Assembly: GCF_020831405.1 (NCBI RefSeq)
Contig: NZ_JAJHPU010000019.1
Location: forward strand, 62,001-126,000
Reading direction: 5' to 3'
Source: Pseudomonas oryzagri
GTDB lineage: Bacteria; Pseudomonadota; Gammaproteobacteria; Pseudomonadales; Pseudomonadaceae
Length of the DNA stretch: 64,000 bases
Numbering within the stretch: position 1 is the first letter of the stretch; each line of letters starts with the position of its first letter. Position numbers and translations under genes: made by a program. Positions 9,199 through 18,176 of the stretch are shown piece by piece. The notes under the pieces were generated by a model, which was not told the origin of the DNA, made no database searches, and saw only the letters and a program-made list of their open reading frames with translations.

Positions 9199-10659
9199 TT
9201 GAAAAGGACCCCCGGCCTCGCGCGCCTGCTGGCGCTGGCCATCGCCCTGGGCGGCAGCCACGGTTTCCTGCACGCCGAGGAGCCGGCGCCATCGACCCGC
9301 GTCGACCTGTTCGGCGTGTACCTGGAGGCCATGCGCAACAATGCCGACCTGGCCGCCGCGCGCGCCGACTATCTGGCGCGCAAGGAGGTGGTGCCGCAGG
9401 CGCGCTCCGGTTTGCTGCCGCAGCTCAATGGCGGCGCCAGCCTGCGCGACATCCGCACCGAGCTGGACCAGCCGTCGACCAGCTTCTCGCGCAGCGGCCC
9501 GCTGTATCAGGCCAGCCTGAGCCAGGCGCTGGTGCGCGCCGACCGCTGGTTCCAGCTCAAGGCGGCCAAGGCGACCAGCGAGCAGGCGGCGCTGGAGCTG
9601 TCGGCGGTCGAGCAGGACCTGATCCTGCAGAGCGCCGACGCCTACTTCGGCGTGCTGCGCGCCCAGGACACCCTGGCGGCCACCAAGGCCGAGGAAGCGG
9701 CCTTCCAGCGCCAGTTCGAGCAGGCCAGCGCGCGCTTCGAGGTCGGCCTGTCGGACCGCACCGAGGTGCTCGAGACCCAGGCCGGCCGCGACACCGCGCG
9801 CGCCAACCGGCTGATCGCCGAGCGCCGCGTTGAGGACGCCTTCCAGGCGCTGACCACCCTCACCGACCACCAGTACCGCTTCGTCGAGGGCATCCGCCAC
9901 GAGCTGCCGGTCAACCCGCCGGCGCCCAACGAGCCGGATTCCTGGGTCGACACCGCCATGCAGCGCAACATCCTCCTGCAGGCCAGCCAGTACGCGGTGA
10001 CCGGCGCCGAGCAGACCCTGCGCCAGCGCAAGGCCGGCCACGCGCCAACCCTCGACCTGGTGGCGCAGTACCAGGAGGGCGACAACGACCGCCTGGGCTA
10101 CAGCAATACCGCGCTGTCCGGGCGCATCGGCCCCACCATCAGCGGCATCGAGCAGCAGAGCATCGGCCTGGAACTGAACATCCCCCTCTACAGCGGCGGG
10201 CTGACCAGTTCGCAGGTGCGCGAGGCCTACCAGCGCCTCGGCCAGAGCGAGCAGCAGCGCGAGAGCCTGCGCCGCCAGGTGGTGCAGAACACCCGCGACT
10301 CGCACCGCGCGGTGAACAGCGCGGTCTCCCAGGTGGAGGCGCGCAAGCAGGCGATCGTCTCCAGCAACAGTGCGCTGGAAGCGACCCAGCTCGGCTACGA
10401 GGTGGGCACGCGCAACATCGTCGACGTGCTGGACGCCCAGCGCCAGCTGTACAGCGCGGTGCGCCTGTACAACGAGGCGCGCTACGGCTACATCCTCGAG
10501 CAGCTGCGCCTCAAGCAGGCGGCCGGCATCCTCAGTCCGGACGACCTGCAGGAACTGTCGCCCTGGCTCAAACCCGACTACGACCCGGACCGCGACTTCC
10601 TGCCGCCGATGGAGCCCGCGGCGGGCGACGGACAGCCCGGGAGCGCACCGCACGGCTGA
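9199..10659 (+). CDS. TolC-family outer-membrane efflux channel
   Basis: The 486-residue product has a signal peptide (about 1-27, cleaved near LHA/EEP) and the two-fold helical repeat of outer-membrane efflux proteins, including the SQALVRADRWFQ and LGYEVGTRNIVDVLDAQRQLY segments typical of TolC. The start is read as TTG at 9199 because the sequence AAAAGGAAG lies 8-9 bases upstream and no ATG precedes the signal peptide. It is the last gene of the HlyD-ABC-ABC-TolC operon and should give the pump its own exit duct. Confidence 0.88.
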   Translation: MKRTPGLARLLALAIALGGSHGFLHAEEPAPSTRVDLFGVYLEAMRNNADLAAARADYLARKEVVPQARSGLLPQLNGGASLRDIRTELDQPSTSFSRSGPLYQASLSQALVRADRWFQLKAAKATSEQAALELSAVEQDLILQSADAYFGVLRAQDTLAATKAEEAAFQRQFEQASARFEVGLSDRTEVLETQAGRDTARANRLIAERRVEDAFQALTTLTDHQYRFVEGIRHELPVNPPAPNEPDSWVDTAMQRNILLQASQYAVTGAEQTLRQRKAGHAPTLDLVAQYQEGDNDRLGYSNTALSGRIGPTISGIEQQSIGLELNIPLYSGGLTSSQVREAYQRLGQSEQQRESLRRQVVQNTRDSHRAVNSAVSQVEARKQAIVSSNSALEATQLGYEVGTRNIVDVLDAQRQLYSAVRLYNEARYGYILEQLRLKQAAGILSPDDLQELSPWLKPDYDPDRDFLPPMEPAAGDGQPGSAPHG

Positions 10660-10701
10660 CTATACTGCTCGAATAACGGAGCAGGCCGCGAGGAGACCCC
10701 C

Positions 10702-11046
10702 ATGAGCACTCTCTCCCATGCCCATTGCGAAGCCTGCCGCGCCGACGCGCCGCAGGTCTCGGAGACCGAACTGGCCGAGTTGATCCACGAGATCCCGGCC
10801 TGGAGCGTCGAGGTGCGCGACGGCGTGATGCAACTGGAGAAGGTGTTCACCTTCCCCGACTTCCAGCGCGCCCTGAACTTCACCAATGCGGTGGCCGCCA
10901 TCGCCGAGATGGAGGGCCACCACCCGGCGCTGCTCACCGAATGGGGCAAGGTGACGGTGACCTGGTGGACCCACAAGATCCGCGGCCTGCACCGCAACGA
11001 CTTCATCATGGCCGCGCGCACCGACCAGATCGCCCGCCACGAGTGA
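10702..11046 (+). CDS. phhB: Pterin-4a-carbinolamine dehydratase
   Basis: The 114-residue protein carries the [21 protein letters not shown] core of the family, with the paired histidines that dehydrate 4a-hydroxytetrahydrobiopterin during the phenylalanine hydroxylase cycle. The N-terminal extension with HCEAC is common in Pseudomonas homologues. A clear AGGAGA site lies 8 bases before the ATG. The hydroxylase gene phhA is not in the window, so this is either a stand-alone copy or separated from its usual partner. A TATACT hexamer near 10663 may be its -10 element. Confidence 0.9.
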   Translation: MSTLSHAHCEACRADAPQVSETELAELIHEIPAWSVEVRDGVMQLEKVFTFPDFQRALNFTNAVAAIAEMEGHHPALLTEWGKVTVTWWTHKIRGLHRNDFIMAARTDQIARHE

Positions 11047-11085
11047 CCGGACGGGCCACCCCCGCCCCGCCCTTCCTACCGCCGC

Positions 11086-12726
11086 CTATTCATCGCCAGC
11101 CGCCACGGGCAGGCCGGAGGCCAGCTCGTCCAGGTAATCGGGATGCGCCGCCAGAGTCGCGGCCTGCCAGAGCACGGCGTAGCCGCGGCGAAAAGGCTCG
11201 ACGACCAGCGCCGCGGCCCGCTGCTCCTCGCTCAACCTCTTGTGCCGCGCCACCAGCACCGCCCGCGGATTGGCCCGGGCCCAGGCCTGCAGCCGGTCAT
11301 CGGCCACCAGTTCGAGCGGACGGCTCATGTGCCGGGCGAACGGATACTGATCCTCGAACTGCGTGGTCACCGCCACCCGATGCCCCTGCGCCTGCTGCGC
11401 CCACATCGCGTCGCTCACCTGCTCCAGCTGATAGAAAGGCACGATGACGCGGAACACCCCCACATAGAGCAGCGCCGAAAATGCCGCCGGCAATACGGCG
11501 AGCCAGCGCCCCGCATCGCCGCGGCGCAGCAGCAGGCCCCAGGCCAGCGCCAGGGCGATCAGCGCGAGCCCGGCCAGCGGCGACAGCGCGCCGATCCACT
11601 GCGGCCAGCTGCTCCGCGGCGGCCACAAGGCGGCGACCAGCACCACGCCGCCGAGCAGGACGAAGGGGCTGAGCACCAGGGCGACGGCGAGCCGGTCGGC
11701 CGGCCCGGCCGCCGGCCGCAGCGTCAGCAGCCGGGCCACCAGCAGGGTCAGCGCTGGCAGCAGCGGCAGCAGGTAGTGCACCTGCTTGCCGCTGATCAGC
11801 GAAAAGGCCAGCAGGCCGGCCAGGAACCAGCTCAGGCAGAAGCGGCCCGGCGCACCGAACTCGTCGCGCAGCGCCGGCACGGCACGCCACGCCGGCAGCC
11901 ACAGGCTCCACGGCAACAGGATCAGCGGCACGACCGGCAGATACCACCACAGCGGATGCGCATGGGCGAACGACTTGACCACGCGACCGGCGGTCTGCCC
12001 CCAAAGGATCATCCCTCGATACTCGGCGCCGCCATGGATCGCGGCGGGAATCGCCCAGCACAGGGCGAGGCCGAAGCCGCCCAGCAGGGCCAGGCCGACC
12101 TGCCGGTACCAGCGCCTCCAGCCGCCGCGATAGCGCTCACCCATCCACCAGGGCGCGAGCAGCGCCGCCGGCAGCAGGTAGATCAGGATCGCCGGGCCCT
12201 TGCCGAGCAGGCCAAGCCCGATGCCCAGGCCGTACAGCAGCCAGTTGCCCACGCCGTCGCGACGCCAGGCGCCGAGCAGGCCGAACAGGCCGAGCAGCAC
12301 GGTGAAGGTCATCAGCAGGTCGAACATCAGGGTCGTGCCGAACAGCACGACCGACATGCAGCCATAGAACGCCCAGGGGGCCCACTGCGCCGTGCGCGGC
12401 TCGTCCGGCCACAGGCGGCGCGCCAGCGCGCCGACCAGCACAGCGTCGGCGAGGGTCACCAGGGCCGTCACCAGCCGCGGCACCCAGTCGTGCACGCCGA
12501 ACAGCCCCCAGCCGAGGTTGATCAGCCAGAACAGCAGCGGTGGCTTGTGGCTGTAGGGCGCGCCATTGATGAAGGGCACCAGCCAGTCGCCGCGCAGCCA
12601 CATTTCCCAGGCCACCCCGGCATAGCGGGTCTCGTCGATGGGCGTCAGCGGCCGCGCCCACAGGGCCACCAGGGTGAGCGAGGCCCAGATCAGCGCCAGG
12701 CCGGCACGGGACAGCAGGACGTTCAT
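11086..12726 (-). CDS. ArnT/PMT-like lipid-linked sugar glycosyltransferase
   Basis: The 546-residue protein has about 11-12 membrane helices. The first periplasmic loop holds an acidic pair (PIDETRYAGVAWEM, about 35-50), the catalytic feature of GT39/GT83 enzymes such as ArnT, and the KPPLLFW motif follows. These enzymes move a sugar from undecaprenyl phosphate to lipid A or another acceptor at the outer face of the inner membrane. The ATG at 12726 is chosen for the AAGGA about 10 bases upstream. It lacks the other arn genes, so 4-amino-arabinose is not implied. Confidence 0.75.
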   Translation of the reverse strand: MNVLLSRAGLALIWASLTLVALWARPLTPIDETRYAGVAWEMWLRGDWLVPFINGAPYSHKPPLLFWLINLGWGLFGVHDWVPRLVTALVTLADAVLVGALARRLWPDEPRTAQWAPWAFYGCMSVVLFGTTLMFDLLMTFTVLLGLFGLLGAWRRDGVGNWLLYGLGIGLGLLGKGPAILIYLLPAALLAPWWMGERYRGGWRRWYRQVGLALLGGFGLALCWAIPAAIHGGAEYRGMILWGQTAGRVVKSFAHAHPLWWYLPVVPLILLPWSLWLPAWRAVPALRDEFGAPGRFCLSWFLAGLLAFSLISGKQVHYLLPLLPALTLLVARLLTLRPAAGPADRLAVALVLSPFVLLGGVVLVAALWPPRSSWPQWIGALSPLAGLALIALALAWGLLLRRGDAGRWLAVLPAAFSALLYVGVFRVIVPFYQLEQVSDAMWAQQAQGHRVAVTTQFEDQYPFARHMSRPLELVADDRLQAWARANPRAVLVARHKRLSEEQRAAALVVEPFRRGYAVLWQAATLAAHPDYLDELASGLPVAAGDE

Positions 12727-12796
12727 CCGGCGCATCCTTCTGGAAAAACCATGGGCGGCGACGCCCCTCACCGCGAAGGCTCTGCCCTCGCGCTCA

Positions 12797-12820
12797 CCCC
12801 GGCGCCATGGCGCGCCGGGG
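12797..12820. other. GC-rich hairpin between aroP and the glycosyltransferase gene
   Basis: A perfect 9-bp inverted repeat CCCCGGCGC/GCGCCGGGG with a 6-base loop lies in the 186-bp gap after aroP. No uracil tract follows on either strand, so it is not a standard intrinsic terminator. It may slow RNA decay or pause transcription. Confidence 0.4.
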
Positions 12821-12912
12821 CGATGCGATCCGCCGTCTGCCCGATATCCCGTTTGCCAGGTGCCCGCTATCAGCGTGCTCCGACCGGCAAGGCTTCCCGT
12901 TCCGGCCGTGCT

Positions 12913-14313
12913 TCAGGCAAGACTCGGCGTACGGCCCAGCGCCAGCTTGCAGCGGTAGCACAGGCCGATCAGCACCAGCCATACCGGGATCGCGTACACC
13001 GACAGGCGAATGCCCTCGATCTGCCACATCACCACCAGGATCAGGCCCATGAAGGCCACGCACAGGTAGTTGCCCAGCGGGTGCCACAGCGCCCGGAACG
13101 CCGGCTGCACGCCCTCGCGCCGCTTGGCGGCGCGGAACCGCAGATGGGTCAGGCTGATCATCGCCCAGTTGATCACCAGCGCCGCCACCGTCAGCGACAT
13201 CAACAGCTCCAGCGCCCCGGTCGGCAGCAGGTAGTTGACCAGCACGCACAGCAGGGTGATCAGCGCCGACAGGCCGATGGCCAGCACCGGCACGCCGCGG
13301 CGATTCAGGCGCATGAACAGACGCGGCGCATCGCCCTGCTCGGCCAGGCCGTAGAGCATCCGGCTGTTGCAGTAGACGCCGCTGTTGTAGACCGACAGCG
13401 CGGCGGTCAGGACCACGAAGTTGAGCACGTGCGCCGCGGCGTCGCTGCCGATCAGCGCGAAGATCTTCACGAACGGGCTGCCGCTGTAGGGATCGCCGGC
13501 GCTGTTGATGCTCTCCAGCAGCGCGTCCCAGGGGTACAGGCTGAGCAGCACGGCCAGCGCGCCGACGTAGAAGATCAGGATGCGGTAGACCACCTGGTTG
13601 ATCGCCTTGGGAATCACCTTCTTCGGCTCGGCCGCCTCGGCGGCGGTGATGCCGACCAGCTCCAGGCCGCCGAAGGCGAACATGATGAAGGCCAGCGACA
13701 TCACCAGCCCCTCGAAGCCGTTGGGGAAGAAACCGCCGTGGGCCCACAGGTTGCTCACCGCCGCCTGCTCGCCGCCGCTGTCGGTGGCCAGCAGGTAGAT
13801 GCCGATGACGATCATGCCGACGATGGCCAGCACCTTGACGATGGCGAACCAGAACTCGGCTTCGCCGAACATCTTCACGTTGGTCAGGTTGATGGCGTTG
13901 ATCAGCACGAAGAACACCGCCGCCGAGGCCCAGGTGGGTATCTCCGGCCACCAGAACTGGATGTACTTGCCCACCGCGGTCAGCTCGGACATGCCGACCA
14001 GGATGTACAGCACCCAGTAGTTCCAGCCGGACAGGAAGCCGGCGAAGCTGCTCCAGTAGTTGTGGGCGAAATGGCTGAACGAGCCGGCCACCGGCTCCTC
14101 GACGATCATCTCGCCGAGCTGGCGCATGATCAGGAAGGCGATGAAGCCGGCGATGGCGTAGCCGAGGATCATCGACGGCCCGGCCTTCTGCAGCACCCCG
14201 GCCGAGCCCAGGAACAGGCCGGTGCCAATGGCGCCGCCGAGGGCGATCAGCTGGATATGGCGGTTTTTCAGACTGCGGTGCAGCTCGCCCTGCGGCGGTA
14301 TTTCGTGGCTCAT
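12913..14313 (-). CDS. aroP: Aromatic amino acid permease (APC superfamily)
   Basis: The 466-residue, 12-helix protein follows remembered E. coli AroP over its whole length. The KNRHIQLIALGGAIGTGLFLG segment at the first helix, the EEPVAGSFSHFA motif and the YNSGVYCNSRML motif are the clearest matches. It imports phenylalanine, tyrosine and tryptophan by proton symport across the inner membrane. An AAGGTGA site precedes the ATG. It lies near phhB, which suggests, but does not prove, a local aromatic amino acid theme. It is divergent from the MATE gene. Confidence 0.88.
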   Translation of the reverse strand: MSHEIPPQGELHRSLKNRHIQLIALGGAIGTGLFLGSAGVLQKAGPSMILGYAIAGFIAFLIMRQLGEMIVEEPVAGSFSHFAHNYWSSFAGFLSGWNYWVLYILVGMSELTAVGKYIQFWWPEIPTWASAAVFFVLINAINLTNVKMFGEAEFWFAIVKVLAIVGMIVIGIYLLATDSGGEQAAVSNLWAHGGFFPNGFEGLVMSLAFIMFAFGGLELVGITAAEAAEPKKVIPKAINQVVYRILIFYVGALAVLLSLYPWDALLESINSAGDPYSGSPFVKIFALIGSDAAAHVLNFVVLTAALSVYNSGVYCNSRMLYGLAEQGDAPRLFMRLNRRGVPVLAIGLSALITLLCVLVNYLLPTGALELLMSLTVAALVINWAMISLTHLRFRAAKRREGVQPAFRALWHPLGNYLCVAFMGLILVVMWQIEGIRLSVYAIPVWLVLIGLCYRCKLALGRTPSLA

Positions 14314-14492
14314 CGATCACCTTCTGACCGGAGTGGCACCGCGCGTTCGTGGCGCAGCGGTGTGGGGGGAGGCAGCCGGACCGGTCGGGCCCGGCGAGGG
14401 CCGCGGATTGTACAACGGTAGTGCCGCTTCGGCCTGACTGCCCGGTTTTCTGCGTTACACTGCCGGCGTCCTCGTTCCGGATCGACTCGTTC

Positions 14493-15818
14493 ATGCCTGA
14501 TCGCCAGCGCCTGTCTCAGGTCCTCTTCCTCGGCCTGCCGATCATTGGCGGCATGCTCAGCCAGAGCCTGATCAACCTGGTCGATGCGGCCATGGTCGGC
14601 CACCTGGGAGAAAAGGCGCTGGCCGGCGTGGGCCTCGGCAGCTACGCCAACTTCGTCGCGGTATCGCTGATCATGGGCCTCGGGTCGGCGGTGCAGGCGC
14701 TGGTGGCGCGGCGCCGCGGCGAGGGCCGCCCGGGCCAGGAAGCCACGCCGCTCAATGCCGGCCTGGCGCTGGCGCTGCTGGTCGGCCTGCCACTGGGCCT
14801 CCTCTGCTGGCTGGCCGCAACGCCGATCATCGGCCTGCTCACCCAAGACCCGGAGGTGGCCGGCATCGCCCGCGATTATTTCCAGTGGCGGGTGCTGGCG
14901 GTCGCCGCGGTCGGCCTGAACTTCTCGTTCCGCGGTTTCTGGAACGGCAGCCACCGCTCCGGCATGTACCTGCGCATCCTGCTCGGCATGCACCTTTTCA
15001 ACGCCGCACTGAGCTACTGCCTGATCCACGGCCTGCTCGGCCTCCCGCGCATGGGCGCGGAAGGCTCTGGCCTGGGCACCTGCATCGCCCTGTACCTCGG
15101 CTCGCTGGTCTACCTGGCGCAGACCTGGCGGGTGGCGCGTCACGGCGGCTTCCTGCGCGGCCGGCCGCGGGCCATCGAGTTCCGCGTGCTGCTGCGCCTG
15201 GCGCTGCCCAACTCGCTGCAGCAGTTCCTGTTCGCCACCGGCATCACCCTGCTGTTCTGGATCATCGCCCAGCTCGGCAGTGCCGAACTGGCGGTGGCCC
15301 ACGTGCTGATCAACCTGACTCTGCTGTTGATCCTGCCGGCCATCGGTCTGGGCATGGCGGCCACCACCCTGGTCAGCCACAGCCTCGGCAAGGGCGATGT
15401 CGACGCCGCGCACCGCTGGGGCTGGGAAGTGGTGCGCATCGCCGCCGTCGGCCTGGCGCTGCTGGGCATCCCGTTCTGGCTGTTCCCGCAGGCGATCCTC
15501 GGTTTGTTCGTCAACGATCCGGCGCTGATCGAGCTGGGCACCTGGCCCCTGCGCCTCACCGGCCTGGGCATGGTGCTGGACGCCGCCTCGCTGGTGCTGA
15601 CCCAGGCGCTGCTCGGCGCCGGCGCCGCCCGCACGGTGATGGCGGTGAGTCTGGGCAACCAGTGGCTGCTGTTCCTGCCGCTGGCCTATCTGCTCGGCCC
15701 GGTGCTGGGCTGCGGCCTGCTGGCGATCTGGGCGCTGTACATGCTGCAGCGCGGCTTCGCCTCGCTGCTGTTCGCGCTGATGTGGCAGCGTCGCGACTGG
15801 GCGCGCATCGAGTTGTGA
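14493..15818 (+). CDS. MATE-family multidrug/sodium antiporter
   Basis: The 441-residue protein has twelve predicted helices in two related halves. The first half opens with LGLPIIGGMLSQSLINLVDAAMVGHLG, characteristic of the MatE domain. Such proteins export cationic drugs or metabolites using a proton or sodium gradient. The ATG at 14493 is chosen because the upstream open frame runs through the divergent aroP promoter. The ribosome-binding site is weak. It belongs to the shorter bacterial MATE branch rather than clearly to NorM. Confidence 0.85.
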   Translation: MPDRQRLSQVLFLGLPIIGGMLSQSLINLVDAAMVGHLGEKALAGVGLGSYANFVAVSLIMGLGSAVQALVARRRGEGRPGQEATPLNAGLALALLVGLPLGLLCWLAATPIIGLLTQDPEVAGIARDYFQWRVLAVAAVGLNFSFRGFWNGSHRSGMYLRILLGMHLFNAALSYCLIHGLLGLPRMGAEGSGLGTCIALYLGSLVYLAQTWRVARHGGFLRGRPRAIEFRVLLRLALPNSLQQFLFATGITLLFWIIAQLGSAELAVAHVLINLTLLLILPAIGLGMAATTLVSHSLGKGDVDAAHRWGWEVVRIAAVGLALLGIPFWLFPQAILGLFVNDPALIELGTWPLRLTGLGMVLDAASLVLTQALLGAGAARTVMAVSLGNQWLLFLPLAYLLGPVLGCGLLAIWALYMLQRGFASLLFALMWQRRDWARIEL

Positions 15819-15876
15819 CTTGCGCCGGAGCCGGAGGCCGACAAAGCTTGGCGAAGGAACCGCAGCGGAGCCGGCC

Positions 15877-16116
15877 ATGAACGACGAGCGCAAACCCAGC
15901 GAAGAGCCGGGCGACCAGCCCCTGACCCTGCGCGAGATGCTGCAGAGCGTGCTGGCTGCCGCCTTCGGCGTGCAGAGCAACAAGAACCGAACCCGCGACT
16001 TCAGCCGCGGCAAGCCCAGTCACTTCATCATCCTCGGCCTTCTATTCACCGGCCTGTTCGTGCTGGTGTTGATCGCCGTGGTGCGCCTGGTGCTGAGCCT
16101 GAGCGGCGTCGGTTGA
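15877..16116 (+). CDS. DUF2970 family small membrane protein
   Basis: The 79-residue protein has a charged N-terminus, the LREMLQSVLAAAFGVQSNKNRTRDF core typical of DUF2970, and one C-terminal transmembrane helix (about 51-74). The function is unknown. The ATG at 15877 follows a CGGAG stretch. It sits 58 bp behind the MATE gene in the same direction. Confidence 0.8.
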   Translation: MNDERKPSEEPGDQPLTLREMLQSVLAAAFGVQSNKNRTRDFSRGKPSHFIILGLLFTGLFVLVLIAVVRLVLSLSGVG

Positions 16117-16125
16117 GCCTACTTC

Positions 16126-16245
16126 CTATCGGTGGCTCACCCAGATGAGTGTCGTCGTCACCACTATGGCGATCAGACAAAGCGCGGCACAGGCATCCGC
16201 CCGCCTGTCCGCGGCGTTACCGCGTGTCTTTTCATCGTGCTCCAT
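16126..16245 (-). CDS. 39-residue single-helix membrane peptide
   Basis: A short gene on the minus strand encodes MEHDEKTRGNAADRRADACA followed by a hydrophobic helix (ALCLIAIVVTTTLIWV) and a VSHR end. A very strong GGAGGGAGG lies six to seven bases before the ATG. A charged, helix-breaking head with one C-terminal helix is typical of small membrane-associated peptides. It faces the DUF2970 gene (stops 10 bp apart) and is divergent from the diguanylate cyclase gene. No function is known to me. Confidence 0.6.
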   Translation of the reverse strand: MEHDEKTRGNAADRRADACAALCLIAIVVTTTLIWVSHR

Positions 16246-16369
16246 AACCCTCCCTCCGGTTGTACCTACCTTCAGTCAAGTCCATGGCTCCGGCAAAGTC
16301 CAAATCCGAGTGTGACGCTCGGCTGCTGTCGGCAGCGATTAAGGTGTTAAGCTTCCGCCCCCGTTTCGC

Positions 16370-17974
16370 ATGAACCGACCGGCGGTACTCCTCCACATGC
16401 GTTCGTTACCCGTGCTCAAGATCGACCTGCGGCGCCTCATCCTCCTGGTGACCCTGGCCGCGGCCCTGCTCACCCTGGGCAACACCTTCCACGCCAGCTA
16501 CCGGGTGCAGCGCGACCTGCTGATCGGCCAGACCCTGGAGGCCAACCGGGTCTACGCCACCAAGCTGGCCGACAGCACCGAGGTGCTGCTGGCCGCCGCC
16601 CGTCAGCAGCTGGCCTACAGCGCCGGCCAACTGACCACGACCTTCGACCAGACCTCGCGGCTGGCGGAGGAAACCCAGCGCCTGCGGCTGCAGAGCGACA
16701 TCTTCAATTCGGTGTACATCCTCAGCGCCGATCGCAAGCTCCTCGCCATCTCGCCGCCCAACCTGGCCGTCACCGGCACCATCGTCGACTCCGACGGCGC
16801 CCGCGAGGCTCTGGAGAAGCGCAAGCCCTTGGTCAGCCGGCCGTACATCTCCTCGACCGGCCGCCTGGTGGTGATGCTGTCCCAGCCGATCTTCGCCGCC
16901 GACGGCCAGTACCTGGGCTATATCGGCGGCAGCATCTTCCTGCGCGAAAAGAGCATCCTCAACAGCCTGCTCGGCGAGCACTACTACCGCGACGGCTCCT
17001 ACATCTATGTCGTCGACCGCGAGGGGCAGATCATCTACCACCGCGATGCCGAGCGGGTCGGCGAGGTGGTGCGTGGCCGGCCGGTGATCGAGGCACTGAT
17101 CGCCGGACAGGGCGGCAGCCAGCGGACCACCAATTCGCGCGGCATCGACATGCTCGCCGGCTACGCGCCGGTCGCCAGCACCGGCTGGGGGCTGGTAGCC
17201 CAGAGCCCCACGGCCAACACCCTGGACAAGCTCGATGTGCTGATGATGGCCATCCTGCGCTACGCGCTGCCGCTGTCGATGATCACCCTGCTGGCCATCT
17301 GGTGGCTGTCGCGGTTGATTTCCCAGCCGCTCTGGCAGATGGCCAGCACGGCGCGCGCTATGGACTCGCAGGCGGCTTCTCCGCAGATCCGCGAGGTGCG
17401 CGCCTGGTACTTCGAAGCCGCCGAACTGAAGCGCGCCCTGCTCGCCGGCCTGGCGCTGTTCGACCGCAAGATCGGCAAGCTCAACCTCGATCGTCTCACC
17501 GACCCGCTCACCGGCCTGTACAACCGGCGCGGCCTGCAGTTGACCCTCGAGCAGTGGCAGAACGCCGAGCGGCCATTCACCGCCATCGCGCTGGACATCG
17601 ATCACTTCAAGCGGGTCAACGACCAGCACGGCCACGCCATCGGCGACCAGGCCCTGCAGCACCTGGCGCGGCTGATGCGCGACAACTCGCGCGACCTCGA
17701 CGTTTTGTGCCGCCTCGGCGGCGAGGAATTCGTCATGCTGCTGCCCGACACCAGCCTCGATGCCGGCATCCAGGTGGCCGAGCGTCTGCGCCAGTGCATG
17801 GCCGCTTGCACGGCGCTGATCGGTCAGCCGATCACCCTGTCCCTCGGCGTGGCCCACTGGCCGAGCAGCAGCACAGATATCGACCAGGTGCTGACGATGG
17901 CCGACCGCGCCCTCTACGACGCCAAGCATGGCGGCCGCAACCGGGTGGTGACCGCCAGGCTGGAGAGCACTTGA
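16370..17974 (+). CDS. Membrane-bound diguanylate cyclase with dCache sensor
   Basis: The 534-residue protein has two transmembrane helices (about 25-42 and 300-318) bracketing a periplasmic sensor of about 255 residues of the dCache type (YILSADRKLLAISPPN and YIYVVDREGQIIY repeats). A C-terminal GGDEF domain has the active-site GGEEF at about 450-454. An RxxD inhibitory site (RDLD) lies five residues before it, so product inhibition by cyclic di-GMP is expected. It should turn an external signal into cyclic di-GMP. The start at 16370 has no clear ribosome-binding site; an ATG at 16397 is an alternative. Confidence 0.87.
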   Translation: MNRPAVLLHMRSLPVLKIDLRRLILLVTLAAALLTLGNTFHASYRVQRDLLIGQTLEANRVYATKLADSTEVLLAAARQQLAYSAGQLTTTFDQTSRLAEETQRLRLQSDIFNSVYILSADRKLLAISPPNLAVTGTIVDSDGAREALEKRKPLVSRPYISSTGRLVVMLSQPIFAADGQYLGYIGGSIFLREKSILNSLLGEHYYRDGSYIYVVDREGQIIYHRDAERVGEVVRGRPVIEALIAGQGGSQRTTNSRGIDMLAGYAPVASTGWGLVAQSPTANTLDKLDVLMMAILRYALPLSMITLLAIWWLSRLISQPLWQMASTARAMDSQAASPQIREVRAWYFEAAELKRALLAGLALFDRKIGKLNLDRLTDPLTGLYNRRGLQLTLEQWQNAERPFTAIALDIDHFKRVNDQHGHAIGDQALQHLARLMRDNSRDLDVLCRLGGEEFVMLLPDTSLDAGIQVAERLRQCMAACTALIGQPITLSLGVAHWPSSSTDIDQVLTMADRALYDAKHGGRNRVVTARLEST

Positions 17975-18027
17975 TTCGTCTGCGCCCGGCGCTTCCCGCC
18001 TCGCGCCGGCCGAGAAGTATCTATTTC

Positions 18028-18047
18028 AGTTATGTACTTATAGTTAT
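18028..18047 (+). promoter_or_regulatory. AT-rich direct repeat upstream of cysI
   Basis: The 202-bp gap before cysI contains two AGTTAT copies 14 bp apart (18028-18033, 18042-18047) in an AT-rich tract. The position suits a CysB-type activator site, because sulfite reductase genes are CysB-controlled in related bacteria. The motif itself is not diagnostic. Confidence 0.3.
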
Positions 18048-18176
18048 TCTTCACTTTCTTGCATAAATGCGAGCTGCTATCGTTCCCGCCACTCCCCCGG
18101 AGGGCGCAGCCGTGCGCCGCAGATGCACCCCGCGGACCGCCCCGGGGTTCGCGACAGCCTGAGAGCAGAAAACTAC

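Noticed and set aside
12797-12820. Intrinsic terminator for aroP
   Set aside because: The stem is strong but lacks a T run on either strand; recorded as a hairpin only.
11143-14421. A 1092-codon plus-strand frame opposite the glycosyltransferase and aroP genes
   Set aside because: Spans two clearly coded minus-strand genes and their gap; composition is that of reverse-frame GC-rich DNA.
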